Assembly: GCF_001692445.1 (NCBI RefSeq)
Contig: NZ_MAQA01000032.1
Span: forward strand, 1 to 55,703
Reading direction: 5' to 3'
DNA: 55,703 nucleotides
Source of the DNA: Oerskovia enterophila
GTDB lineage: Bacteria > Actinomycetota > Actinomycetes > Actinomycetales > Cellulomonadaceae
This document shows positions 34,084 to 42,181 of this stretch, in pieces. The position numbers and the translations under genes were made by a program. Numbering within the stretch: the stretch's first letter is position 1; every line of letters begins with the position of its first letter. The notes beneath the pieces were generated by a model. The model was not told the DNA's origin. It saw only the letters and a program-made list of their open reading frames with translations, and searched no databases.

Positions 34084-34869
34084 GTGAACGCAGTCACGAC
34101 CGGCGCACGCCACCGTGCAGCGCGACGCCCGCTTTCCACCCTTGCTTCGGCGGCGACGGCTTCCTCCGTCGGCCGCCGCACCGCTGTCGTCGCTGCCTCG
34201 TCGGGACTGATCGTCTCGATGCTCGGCGCGATGCCCGCCAACGCTGCGCCCGTCGACCACGACACGGCCAAGCTCAACACCGTCGACCTGAACGCACTCA
34301 CGACGCAGGCCCGCGCCGCGCTCGAGTCCGCTCCGTCCGTCACGGTCGCCGCTGAGGCCGGCTTCACGATCGAGAGCGCGGCCGTCGCCGTGACCCCCGC
34401 TCCTGAGCCCGAGCCGGAGCCCGTCGTCGAGCGCGCCACGCAGGCCTCCTCGCGCTCGGCCGCACGCACCGCCAACACCACTGCCACCACGTCGACGACC
34501 GAGAAGGCTGCTTCGGTCTCCGTCCCGGCCTCGGCCAACGGCAGCGCGATCGTCTCGATCGCCAGCCGCTACGTGGGCGTCCCGTACGTCTACGGCGGCA
34601 CCACCCCGGATGGCTTCGACTGCTCCGGCTTCACGAGCTACGTCTTCGCGCAGGTCGGCATCACCCTCCCGCGCCAGTCGAGCGCGCAGGGCAACGTCGG
34701 CACCAAGGTGTCGCGTGCCGACGCTCAGCCCGGCGACCTGATCTGGACCCCCGGCCACATCTCGATCTACGCCGGCGACAACATGCAGATCGACGCCCCG
34801 CGTCCCGGCAAGACGATCCAGTTCCGTCAGATCTGGCAGTCGAACCCCACGTTCATCCGCGTCGCCTGA
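34084..34869 (+). CDS. Secreted NlpC/P60 peptidoglycan hydrolase
   Basis: A 261-residue secreted cell-wall hydrolase. A long, basic signal region (about 1-54, ending APMPANA-like before APVDHD) is followed by a Thr/Ala/Pro-Glu-rich linker. The catalytic NlpC/P60 domain (150-261) has Cys180 in FDCSGFTSYVF, His225 in GHISIY and Asp237 in IDAPRPG at the third position, where His is more usual. It would cleave stem peptides, in the RipA/RpfA-type remodelling role. The GTG at 34084 has AGGAGAGG 6 nt upstream. The upstream c-di-AMP riboswitch links its expression to envelope/osmotic status. A strong terminator follows. Confidence 0.95.
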   Translation: MNAVTTGARHRAARRPLSTLASAATASSVGRRTAVVAASSGLIVSMLGAMPANAAPVDHDTAKLNTVDLNALTTQARAALESAPSVTVAAEAGFTIESAAVAVTPAPEPEPEPVVERATQASSRSAARTANTTATTSTTEKAASVSVPASANGSAIVSIASRYVGVPYVYGGTTPDGFDCSGFTSYVFAQVGITLPRQSSAQGNVGTKVSRADAQPGDLIWTPGHISIYAGDNMQIDAPRPGKTIQFRQIWQSNPTFIRVA

Positions 34870-34920
34870 GCTCCCTCGCGGGACTCTGAGCCTCGCGGGA
34901 GCGATCTTCCGCAGCTCGAC

Positions 34921-34963
34921 CAGCACCCCGTCACCCTGCCTCGTGCAGGGTGACGGGGTGCTG
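34921..34963 (+). terminator. 19-bp perfect hairpin terminator
   Basis: cagcaccccgtcaccctgc (34921-34939) and its exact complement (34945-34963) around a 5-nt loop, 51 nt after the NlpC/P60 stop. Confidence 0.9.
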
Positions 34964-35135
34964 TCGTTCGCGGGGGGCCAGTGCCGGGTCGGTGCCGGGC
35001 GGGCCGAAGCGTCATGGGGTGCGCCGACGAGAGAGCGACCCGCCCCTCCGGGGCCCGGCGCCTCGGTGGACTTTGCCTGTTCTTTCGATAGGTTTGTCTC
35101 AGGATGGTGCTTCACCATCGGGAGGAGATGAAACC

Positions 35136-36083
35136 ATGACTCGTGCAGAGATCGTGCTCGTCGGGGTCGACGGTTCGGAGCCCAGCCTGCACGCCCTGGA
35201 CTGGGCGGCTGCGTACGCGCGCCAGGTCGGCTGGCCCCTGCACGTCGTGTGTTCGTACTCGCTCCCGTCCTTCACCGCGGCCTCGCTCGACGGCGGGTAC
35301 GCGGCCCTGGACGACACCGCGATCCAGGAGGGTGCCAAGGCGGTCCTGGCCGAGGCCACCCAGCGGGCCGAGGCCGCGGGCGTCAGGACGACCGCCGCGA
35401 TCGCGACCGGCGACGCCGCTGGTGTCCTGGTCGAGCTCTCCAAGGACTACAGCCTGGTCGTGGTGGGGACCCGCGGGCGGGGTGGGTTCACCGAGCGTCT
35501 GCTCGGCACCGTCTCGTCGGCGCTGCCCGCGCACTCGCGGTGCCCCACGGTCGTGGTGCCCCTGAAGTCGGACGGGGAAGGCGGCGAGCTGCCGGCGATC
35601 CAGCCGCTCAAGCGGATCGTGGTCGGCGTGGACGGCTCGCCGTCGGCCGACATCGCCCTGCGGCACGCCATCAAGCAGGCCAGGGCGTGGAGCGCCGAGC
35701 TCGTCGCGGTCGCCGGGGTGCCCGTCGGTGCGGGGGCTGGGCTGCTCGCGTGGCTGCCGGCCTCGATCGACCACCAGCAGGTCCTCGACGACATCACCGA
35801 GGGGCTCAACGTCATCGTGGACCGGCACGAGGCCGAGAACCCCGACGTCCCGATCAAGCGGATCGTCCTCGACGGGACGGGAGCCGAGCTCCTCACGGAG
35901 TTCTCGACGGCCTCGGACCTCGTCGTGGTCGGGTCGCGCGGGCGTGGTGGCTTCACGGGGCTGCTCCTGGGCTCGACGAGCCAGGCGGTCCTGCACCACT
36001 CGGCCTGCCCCGTCATGGTCGTGACCAAGCGCTGCGAGGACGAGAAGCCCCCGGTGGCGAAGGGCGCCTCGGCAGAGGGCTGA
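35136..36083 (+). CDS. Tandem universal stress protein (UspA x2)
   Basis: A 315-residue protein made of two UspA domains (about 1-145 and 160-300). Each ends with the ATP-binding loop GTRGRGGFTERLLGTVSSALPAHSRCPTVVV-like / GSRGRGGFTGLLLGSTSQAVLHHSACPVMVV-like (G-x2-G-x9-G-S/T), so both halves should bind ATP. Tandem Usps are common in Actinobacteria and respond to hypoxia, nutrient or stationary stress; the molecular output is unclear. The ATG at 35136 has GGAGGAG upstream. It is a single gene between two hairpins. Confidence 0.94.
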   Translation: MTRAEIVLVGVDGSEPSLHALDWAAAYARQVGWPLHVVCSYSLPSFTAASLDGGYAALDDTAIQEGAKAVLAEATQRAEAAGVRTTAAIATGDAAGVLVELSKDYSLVVVGTRGRGGFTERLLGTVSSALPAHSRCPTVVVPLKSDGEGGELPAIQPLKRIVVGVDGSPSADIALRHAIKQARAWSAELVAVAGVPVGAGAGLLAWLPASIDHQQVLDDITEGLNVIVDRHEAENPDVPIKRIVLDGTGAELLTEFSTASDLVVVGSRGRGGFTGLLLGSTSQAVLHHSACPVMVVTKRCEDEKPPVAKGASAEG

Positions 36084-36108
36084 CGGCACCGCACCGCGGG
36101 GACGTGCG

Positions 36109-36140
36109 GAGCGGGCGTGACCTCGAGGTCACGCCTGCTC
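36109..36140. terminator. Hairpin between usp and the ABC permease gene
   Basis: gagcgggcgtgacc (36109-36122) pairs with ggtcacgcctgctc (36127-36140) with one G-T wobble and a 4-nt loop, between convergent genes. Confidence 0.75.
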
Positions 36141-36164
36141 CGACATGCCGCCGCAAGGACGGGT

Positions 36165-37007
36165 TCAGTTGCGCGTGCGGTACAGGTGCATGGTGATCGG
36201 CGCGAAGACGGCGGTGAGGAGCACCGAGGCCAGCAGGACCCACCCGATCTGGTCGAACGTGGCGGTACCGGCCATGAGGGCGCGGACCGCGGTCGCGAGG
36301 TGGCTCACGGGGTTGATCTCGGCCCAGGTGCGCAGCGCCGAGGGCATGGTGTCCGGGTCGACGAAGATGTTCGACGCGAACGTCAACGGCATGAGCACCA
36401 GCATCGAGACGCCCATGACCGCGTTGGGCGTGCGCATCACGAGGCCCAGGATCGTGAAGATCCAGCTGATCGCGAACGCGAAGACCAGCAGCAGGGCGAC
36501 GGCCAGCAGGACGCCGACCAGCCCGCCGGCGGGCCGGAAACCGATCGCGAGCCCCAGGCCCACCGTGATGACCGACGCGATCGTGTACCGGACCGTGTCT
36601 CCCATGAGCGCGCCCACGATCGGGGCGGGCCGCCAGATCGGGAGCGAGCGGAACCGGTCGAACACGCCCTTGGTGATGTCGGTGTTCAGGGTGAAGCCCG
36701 TGTAGACCGTGATGATCAGGACCGTCTGCACCAGGATGCCGGGCAGCAGGTACTGCAGGTAGGTCGTCGTGTCCCCGGCGATCGCCCCGCCGAACAGGTA
36801 CGTGAACATGAGCGTGAAGATGATCGGCGTGAGCGTGACGTCGAACAGCTGCTCGGGGACGTGCTTGATCTTGAGCAGCGCCCGCCACGCGAACGTCAGG
36901 GTGTTCGCGAGCGGCGACGGCCGGGTCGGGTGCTGGTCGATCGCGATGGCCTCGCGCAGCGTCTGTGCCTCCGGGGTGGTGATCACCTCGGTCTGGGTCG
37001 CGGCCAT
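36165..37007 (-). CDS. ABC-2 type transporter permease (DrrB-like)
   Basis: A 280-residue membrane protein with about six transmembrane segments, of the daunorubicin-resistance (DrrB) ABC-2 family: IIFTLMFTYLFGGAIAG, YLQYLLPGILVQTVLIITVYTGFTLNTDITKGVFDRFRSLPIWRPAPIVGALMGD and TWAEINPVSHLATAVRALM when read across. It forms the channel of an exporter with the preceding ATPase. The ATG at 37005-37007 overlaps the ATPase stop by 1 nt (TGATG), with GAGGAGG about 9 nt upstream. The substrate (drug, lipid or polyketide) is unknown. Confidence 0.93.
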   Translation of the reverse strand: MAATQTEVITTPEAQTLREAIAIDQHPTRPSPLANTLTFAWRALLKIKHVPEQLFDVTLTPIIFTLMFTYLFGGAIAGDTTTYLQYLLPGILVQTVLIITVYTGFTLNTDITKGVFDRFRSLPIWRPAPIVGALMGDTVRYTIASVITVGLGLAIGFRPAGGLVGVLLAVALLLVFAFAISWIFTILGLVMRTPNAVMGVSMLVLMPLTFASNIFVDPDTMPSALRTWAEINPVSHLATAVRALMAGTATFDQIGWVLLASVLLTAVFAPITMHLYRTRN

Positions 37008-38014
37008 CAGGCCACCTCCTCGGTGTGGCTCGTGGTGCCACTTCGGTCCTGGTCTTCCTCGTCGACCGGCTGGCCCGTGAGCGCCAGGAACACCTCGTCG
37101 AGGCTCGGCTGCCCGAGCGTGAACTCCGGTACCCCGATCCCCGCGTCCGCGAGAGCGGGCAGGAGCTGTGCTGCCAGGTCCGCGCCGTCGTCGGGCACGC
37201 GTGCCGAGAACGCGTACGGGTCCGGCGCGAGCACGACCTCCGCGCGCAGCACGCGCTCGACGATCTCCGCGGCCCGGGCGCGGTCGGACGAGTCGGCGAG
37301 GCGCAGGTTCACCGACCCCTCGCCGACCGAGCGCTTGAGCTCGGTCGCGGTGCCCTCGGCGATGACCTTGCCGTGGTCGATCACGGCGATGCGGTCCGCG
37401 AGCTGGTCGGCCTCCTCGAGGTACTGGGTCGTGAGCAGCACGGTCGCGCCGTCGGCCACGAGCACGCGCACGATGTCCCACACCTGGTTGCGGCTGCGGG
37501 GGTCGAGCCCCGTGGTCGGCTCGTCGAGGAACAGCACGCGCGGGCTCATGACGAGGCTCGCGGCGAGGTCGATGCGGCGGCGCATGCCGCCCGAGTACGT
37601 CTTGACGGGCCGGTTCGCGGCCTCGGCGATGCCGAACGCCTCCATGAGGTCCATGCCCCGGCGCCTCGCCGCGGGCTTCGAGAACCCGTAGAGCCGCGCG
37701 ATGACGATCAGGTTCTCCGCGCCGGTCAGGTCCTCGTCGACCGACGCGTACTGGCCCGTGAGACCCACGAGTGAGCGGACGGCGTCGGGCTGGGCCAGGA
37801 CGTCGTGCCCCAGGACGTGGGCCGTGCCCGCGTCGGGGCGCAGGAGGGTCGTGAGCATGCGGACGGCCGTGGTCTTGCCCGCGCCGTTGGGACCGAGGAC
37901 CCCGTAGACCGTGCCGGTCGGCACGGCGAGGTCGATCCCGTCGACGGCCCGGGTCTCCTTGAAGTGCTTGACGAGGCCGTGGGCCTCGATCGCGAGATCT
38001 GGTGCGCTGGTCAT
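37007..38014 (-). CDS. ABC transporter ATP-binding protein (DrrA-like)
   Basis: A 335-residue ATPase of an export ABC system. It has Walker [11 protein letters not shown]-loop [15 protein letters not shown], signature YSGGMRRR, Walker [12 protein letters not shown] and an H-loop position occupied by Gln (TTQYLEEAD), as in DrrA proteins. The C-terminal 100 residues form the DrrA-type regulatory domain ([17 protein letters not shown]). It is coupled to the permease gene by a 1-nt overlap. It would energise efflux of an unknown hydrophobic compound. Confidence 0.95.
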   Translation of the reverse strand: MTSAPDLAIEAHGLVKHFKETRAVDGIDLAVPTGTVYGVLGPNGAGKTTAVRMLTTLLRPDAGTAHVLGHDVLAQPDAVRSLVGLTGQYASVDEDLTGAENLIVIARLYGFSKPAARRRGMDLMEAFGIAEAANRPVKTYSGGMRRRIDLAASLVMSPRVLFLDEPTTGLDPRSRNQVWDIVRVLVADGATVLLTTQYLEEADQLADRIAVIDHGKVIAEGTATELKRSVGEGSVNLRLADSSDRARAAEIVERVLRAEVVLAPDPYAFSARVPDDGADLAAQLLPALADAGIGVPEFTLGQPSLDEVFLALTGQPVDEEDQDRSGTTSHTEEVA

Positions 38015-38117
38015 ACGTGCTCCCTGAGTCGTGGGTGGTGCACGGGTCTGTCCAGGTTCGACCGGCGGCGGCGTGAGAACTCATCGGTGCCGGGCGGCCG
38101 AGATCTCCATCATGCGA

Positions 38118-38158
38118 CGACGGACGGCCCCGGACCAGAGGTCCGGGGCCGTCCGTCG
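38118..38158. terminator. 19-bp perfect hairpin downstream of aspT
   Basis: cgacggacggccccggacc (38118-38136) and its exact complement (38140-38158) around 3 nt. It lies downstream of the leftward aminotransferase and upstream of the ABC operon. Confidence 0.9.
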
Positions 38159-38171
38159 GGAGCGGGGCGGG

Positions 38172-39443
38172 TCAGGCGTCCGCAGCCGCCTTCTCCGCTG
38201 CGGCGAGCAGCACGCACGTCGCGACACCGTCGATCGCGACCCGGACCTCGTCGAGCGGGGGCAGGGTCGGGGCCAGGCGGATGTTGGCGTCCTGCGGGTC
38301 CTTGCCGTACGGGAACGTGGCCCCCGCAGGCGTCAGGGCGATGCCCGCCTCCTTGGCGAGCCGGACCACGCGCGCCGCGGTGCCCGGCACGACGTCGAGC
38401 GACACGAAGTACCCGCCGAGCGGCGCGGTCCAGGACGCGACACCGTCCGCACCGAGGCGCTCGCGCAGGATCGTGTCGACGGCCTCGAACTTGGGTGCGA
38501 TCACGTCCCGGTGCTTGCGCATGTGGGTGCGCACACCCTCGGCGTCGCCGAAGAACTCGGCGTGGCGGAGCTGGTTGATCTTGTCCGGGCCGATCGACTG
38601 GGCCGCGAGGTGCTTCTTGTACCAGGCGATGTTGGCCGGGGAGGCGCCCAGGAACGCGACCCCCGCACCGGGGAACGTGATCTTGGAGGTCGAGGCGTAG
38701 AGCAGCACGCGGTCCGGGTTGCCGGCCTCGGCGGCCAGGGCGAGCGCGGGCGCGGACTCGGTCTCGACGTCCGTGAGGTGGTGCACCGCGTACGCGTTGT
38801 CCCACATGATGCGGAAGTCGGGCGCAGCGGCGGGCATCGACACGAGGCGCTGGGCGACCTCGCGCGAGACCACCGAGCCGTCCGGGTTCGCGTAGGTCGG
38901 CACGACCCACATGCCCTTGATGCTCGGGTCGTCCGCGACGAGGGCAGCGACGGCCTCGGCGTCGGGACCGTCGGCCGTCATGGGGACGGTCACCATCTCG
39001 ATGCCGAACGCCTCGCACAGCGCGAAGTGCCGGTCGTATCCCGGGACCGGGCACACGAACCGGACCTTCTCCTCGCGGGACCAGGGGCGCTCGGAGCCGG
39101 GCAGGCCGAACAGCATCGCGAACGCGAGCGTGTCGTGCATGAGCGTGAGGCTCGCGTTGCCGCCTGCGAGGAGCTGGGCGACGGGGACGTCGAGCAGCTC
39201 GGCGAAGATGCGGCGGATCTGCGGCAGGCCGTCGAGCCCGCCGTAGTTGCGCACGTCGGTGCCGTCGGCGTCGGTGACCGTTCCTGCGCCCGGCAGTGCC
39301 AGGAGGGCGTCGGAGAGGTCGAGCTGCTCGGCGGAGGGCTTGCCGCGCGTCAGGTCGAGCTTCAGGCCGAGGGACTGCAGGTCAGCGTAGGCCTGCTGCC
39401 ACTCGGCGAGGCGGGTGGAGGTGTCAGAGGCAGGAGTGGTCAC
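38172..39443 (-). CDS. aspT: Aspartate aminotransferase, AspT/Aminotran_MocR type
   Basis: A 423-residue PLP enzyme of the atypical class I aminotransferase subgroup used by Actinobacteria as aspartate transaminase. Visible: LKLDLTRGKPSAEQLDLSD at the N-terminus, RNYGGLDGLPQIRRIFAELL, CPVPGYDRHF, VPTYANPDG, MWDNAYAVHHL and the PLP Lys in YASTSKITFPGAGVAF, then AEFFGDAEGVRTHMRKHR. It would interconvert aspartate/2-oxoglutarate and oxaloacetate/glutamate. It lies next to two arginine/ornithine genes but is separated from the last by 10 nt (39444-39453) with no overlap; co-transcription from the DDAH-like promoter is possible. Confidence 0.92.
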   Translation of the reverse strand: MTTPASDTSTRLAEWQQAYADLQSLGLKLDLTRGKPSAEQLDLSDALLALPGAGTVTDADGTDVRNYGGLDGLPQIRRIFAELLDVPVAQLLAGGNASLTLMHDTLAFAMLFGLPGSERPWSREEKVRFVCPVPGYDRHFALCEAFGIEMVTVPMTADGPDAEAVAALVADDPSIKGMWVVPTYANPDGSVVSREVAQRLVSMPAAAPDFRIMWDNAYAVHHLTDVETESAPALALAAEAGNPDRVLLYASTSKITFPGAGVAFLGASPANIAWYKKHLAAQSIGPDKINQLRHAEFFGDAEGVRTHMRKHRDVIAPKFEAVDTILRERLGADGVASWTAPLGGYFVSLDVVPGTAARVVRLAKEAGIALTPAGATFPYGKDPQDANIRLAPTLPPLDEVRVAIDGVATCVLLAAAEKAAADA

Positions 39444-39453
39444 CCTCCGGACT

Positions 39454-40827
39454 CTACCGATCTGCGGCGAGCTGCGTCAGGGCGTCACGCAGAGCGGCCA
39501 TCCCGAGGTCGAGGTCTGGACGCTCGATCACGAGCGGGGGCGCGAGCCGGATGGTCGAGCCGTGCGTGTCCTTGGCCAGGACACCCCGCGCGAGCAGGGC
39601 CTCGCACAGGTCGCGGCCCGTCCCGCGGGCGGGGTCGAGGTCGATCCCGGCCCACAGCCCCACGCCCCGGACGCCCGTCAGGAGCCCCTCGTCGACGAGG
39701 CTCCCGAGGCGTGCGTGCAGGTGCCCGCCCAGGTCGCGCGTGCGGGACTGGAGCTCGCCCGTCTCGAGGAGCCCGACGACCGCGAGACCCACCGCGCACG
39801 CGAGCGGGTTGCCCCCGAACGTCGACCCGTGCGTCCCGGGGGTCAGCACGTCGAGGATCTCGTGCCGCCCGACGACCGCCGAGACCGGCACGACGCCGCC
39901 GCCCAGGGCCTTGCCGAGCGTCACGAGGTCCGGCCGCACGTCCCACAGCTCGCACGCGAGCGTGGTCCCGGTCCGGCCCAGGCCGGACTGGATCTCGTCC
40001 GCGATCAGCAGGACGTCGCGCTCGTCGCACACGCGGCGCAGCGCGGGCCAGTAGTCGTCGGGAGGCACGACGACGCCGGACTCTCCCTGGATCGGCTCCA
40101 TGAGGACGGCGACCGTGGTCTCGTCGATCGCGTCCGCGACGGCACGGGCGTCGCCGTAGGGCACGAGGCGGAACCCGGGCGTGAACGGGTCGTACCCGTC
40201 GCGCGCGTCGGGGTCGTCGGAGAAGGACACGATGGTCGTGGTGCGCCCGTGGAAGTTCCCGTGCCCGACGACGATGCTCGCCTGCCCGGCCGGCACGCCC
40301 TTGACCTCGTAGCCCCACTTGCGGGCGATCTTGATCGCGGTCTCGACGGCCTCGGCGCCCGTGTTCATGGGGACCATCACGGCGCTGCCGGAGTCGCCGG
40401 GTGCCCCCGCCTTGCCCGCGCGTCCGGCCGGCGTGCCGGGGTCGGCGCCCTGGACGAGCGGTCCGATCAGCCGGGTGAGCCGGTCCGCGAACGGGTGCAG
40501 CAGGTCGTGGTCGAACGCCCGCGACGTGAGGGTGACGCGCCCGAGCTGCTCGGCCGCGGCCGCGACCAGCCCGGGGTGGCGGTGCCCGAAGTTCAGGGCG
40601 GAGTACCCCGCGAGCAGGTCGAGGTAGCGGCGGCCCGCGACGTCGGTGACCCAGGCGCCCTCGCCCGTCGCGATCGTCACGGGCAGCGGGTGGTAGTTGT
40701 GCGCGAGCGAGTCGCGACGGTCGGTGCCGGTGCTCGACGGGGCCGCTCCCGCCGTGCGGGCCCGTGCGGCGTCGGTGGTGTCCGGGCTGGTCGCGGGCGC
40801 GGGGGCCGCCTGGCTCTGGGCGTTCAC
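39454..40827 (-). CDS. rocD: Ornithine aminotransferase
   Basis: A 457-residue class-III PLP aminotransferase converting ornithine and 2-oxoglutarate to glutamate-5-semialdehyde and glutamate. OAT features: HNYHPLPVTIATGEGAWVTDVAGRRYLDLLAGYSALNFGHRHP, LTSRAFDHD, MNTGAEAVETAIKIARKWGY, EPIQGESGVVVPP, IADEIQSGLGRTG and LGKALGGGVVPVSA with the PLP Lys. The first 40 residues are Ala/Thr/Pro-rich and not part of the fold. The GTG at 40825-40827 overlaps the DDAH-like stop by 4 nt (GTGA), so the two are coupled, the same order as in mycobacteria (Rv2323c/rocD1, from memory). Confidence 0.95.
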   Translation of the reverse strand: MNAQSQAAPAPATSPDTTDAARARTAGAAPSSTGTDRRDSLAHNYHPLPVTIATGEGAWVTDVAGRRYLDLLAGYSALNFGHRHPGLVAAAAEQLGRVTLTSRAFDHDLLHPFADRLTRLIGPLVQGADPGTPAGRAGKAGAPGDSGSAVMVPMNTGAEAVETAIKIARKWGYEVKGVPAGQASIVVGHGNFHGRTTTIVSFSDDPDARDGYDPFTPGFRLVPYGDARAVADAIDETTVAVLMEPIQGESGVVVPPDDYWPALRRVCDERDVLLIADEIQSGLGRTGTTLACELWDVRPDLVTLGKALGGGVVPVSAVVGRHEILDVLTPGTHGSTFGGNPLACAVGLAVVGLLETGELQSRTRDLGGHLHARLGSLVDEGLLTGVRGVGLWAGIDLDPARGTGRDLCEALLARGVLAKDTHGSTIRLAPPLVIERPDLDLGMAALRDALTQLAADR

Positions 40828-41789
40828 GGCCGGATCTCCAGGGTGCAGCACTTGGAGCCGCCGCCCCCGCGCAGGAGCTCGGACGTGTCGATCCCGACGG
40901 TCTCGTAGCCTCGCTCGGCCAGGGCCGCCGCGAAGCGGGTCGCCGCGGGCGTGTGGATCACGTGCAGCCCGTCGCTCACGGCGTTGAGGCCCAGGACCAG
41001 GGCGTCGTCCTCGGTCGCGTGGTGGGCGTCGGGGTAGCGCGCGGCCAGGAGCTCCTGGGACGCGGGGGAGAACGCCGGCGGGTAGTAGGCGACGTCGACC
41101 GTCACCTCGGCGGGGCGAGCGTGCGTGAGGTGCGGGGCGTCGCGCGGGGGAGCGGCGCCGTCGGGCAGGGGGGAGAGGAGCGGCGGCGGTGTGCCGCCCT
41201 GCGTGACGTGCGCCGTGCCGTCGCTGCCGTTGCCGCCTTCGCTGCCGCGCAGCACCACGAGCGCGGTGTCGAGGTGGTAGAAGCGGGGGTCGACGAGCTC
41301 GAGCGTGAGGACCTCGCGGCCCCACAGGTCGGCGGCCTCCTGGTGGGCGCTGACCTCGGTGCGGAAGCCCGTGCCCGCGAGGACGACGTCGCCCGCGACG
41401 AGCAGGTCGCCCTCGCCCTCGTTGACGTGGTCGGCCGAGTGGGTCACGTAGCCGCGGTCGGCGAACCACTTGAGGTAGGCGGGGCCCTCGGGGGCGCGCT
41501 CGGGGTGGCGGAACAGGGCCGAGTAGACGAGGCCGTCGACGACGGTCGCGCCGTTGGCCGCGTAGACCATGTCGGGCAGGCCGGGCTCGGGCTCGATGAG
41601 ATCGACCTGGTGCCCGAGGTCGAGGTACACGTCGCGCAGGCGCTCCCACTGGGAGACGGCCAGTGCGGTGTCGACGGGCCGTGCTCGGTCCATCCACGGG
41701 TTGATCTCGTAGCTGACCGTGAAGTACGTGGGGCGGCACATGAGGTAGTGCCGGGGGACCTGCGTGGGTCCCGGGATGCTGGTCGTCAT
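40824..41789 (-). CDS. DDAH / arginine-dihydrolase-like amidinotransferase-fold enzyme
   Basis: A 321-residue enzyme of the guanidino-modifying superfamily. It shows MCRPTYFTVSYEINPWMD, GLPDMVYAANGATVV, EGEGDLLVAG, the catalytic His in VDPRFYHLDTALVVL and the nucleophile Cys in GGGGSKCCTLEI at the C-terminus. Such proteins are annotated dimethylarginine dimethylaminohydrolase, but coupling to ornithine aminotransferase and the Asn in AANG suggest an ArgZ-like arginine dihydrolase (arginine to ornithine, ammonia and CO2). A roughly 48-residue low-complexity insert follows DTALVVL. The ATG at 41787-41789 has AGAGG 5 nt upstream; a GTG at 41855 is less likely. Confidence 0.82.
   Translation of the reverse strand: MTTSIPGPTQVPRHYLMCRPTYFTVSYEINPWMDRARPVDTALAVSQWERLRDVYLDLGHQVDLIEPEPGLPDMVYAANGATVVDGLVYSALFRHPERAPEGPAYLKWFADRGYVTHSADHVNEGEGDLLVAGDVVLAGTGFRTEVSAHQEAADLWGREVLTLELVDPRFYHLDTALVVLRGSEGGNGSDGTAHVTQGGTPPPLLSPLPDGAAPPRDAPHLTHARPAEVTVDVAYYPPAFSPASQELLAARYPDAHHATEDDALVLGLNAVSDGLHVIHTPAATRFAAALAERGYETVGIDTSELLRGGGGSKCCTLEIRP
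41146..41167. repeat. 22-nt repeat shared with 44038-44059
   Basis: gggagcggcgccgtcgggca (plus two more leading g) at 41146-41167 is identical to 44038-44059. Both are read on the minus strand as P-D-G-A-A-P-P, inside low-complexity parts of the DDAH-like and EcsC-like proteins. The core resembles the 15-mer of the dispersed repeat. Confidence 0.7.
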
Positions 41790-42181
41790 CTGCGCCTCTG
41801 TCGTGGTCTCGGTGGGCGTGGGACGTGCGACGGTGCGGGGTGTGCGTCGTTGCACGGTGACTGCTGCGGGACCCCGGGTCGCGAGCCGGTCCGAGGCCTT
41901 CCCGTCACTGTACGACCTGGACGGTCACTTGGGTGGTCGGCGGACCGGCCCCGGAACACGATCGAGATCAGGGGTTGACTATCGATACGTCAACGATATA
42001 TCTTTAACTCATCGACGCAGAGAGTGCGGAAGAACGCACCGCGTCGAGGACCCGGATGTCAGGCCGAGGGCCCGTCGGAGAACCGACGAGAACCCGCCGG
42101 CACCCGCCACCCGAGCCCAGTGCTCGGACGCCCCGCGAAGGGGCTCCCCAGACACAGCCGACTCATCACAGGAGACACCAC
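41790..42181. other. 392-bp divergent intergenic region
   Basis: Separates the leftward arginine/ornithine unit and rightward padR. It contains the padR promoter and imperfect operator (annotated). I see no gene; open frames here lack features. Confidence 0.6.
41975..42002 (+). promoter_or_regulatory. padR promoter with overlapping operator
   Basis: TTGACT (41975-41980), a 16-bp spacer and TATATC (41997-42002) form a good sigma-70-type promoter. The inverted repeat TATCGAT (41980-41986) / AACGATA (41992-41998) overlaps it and would suit autorepression by the PadR protein. Confidence 0.65.

Noticed and set aside
36165-38084. A single fused ABC ATPase-permease on the basis of one long open frame
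   Set aside because: The upstream part of that frame is the wrong frame of the ATPase gene; the ATPase is in another frame with all its motifs, and the permease has its own ATG with a strong ribosome site.
41853-41855. Upstream GTG start for the DDAH-like enzyme
   Set aside because: The added 22 residues are Thr/Arg/Pro-rich without family similarity, and the ATG at 41787-41789 has a good ribosome site.
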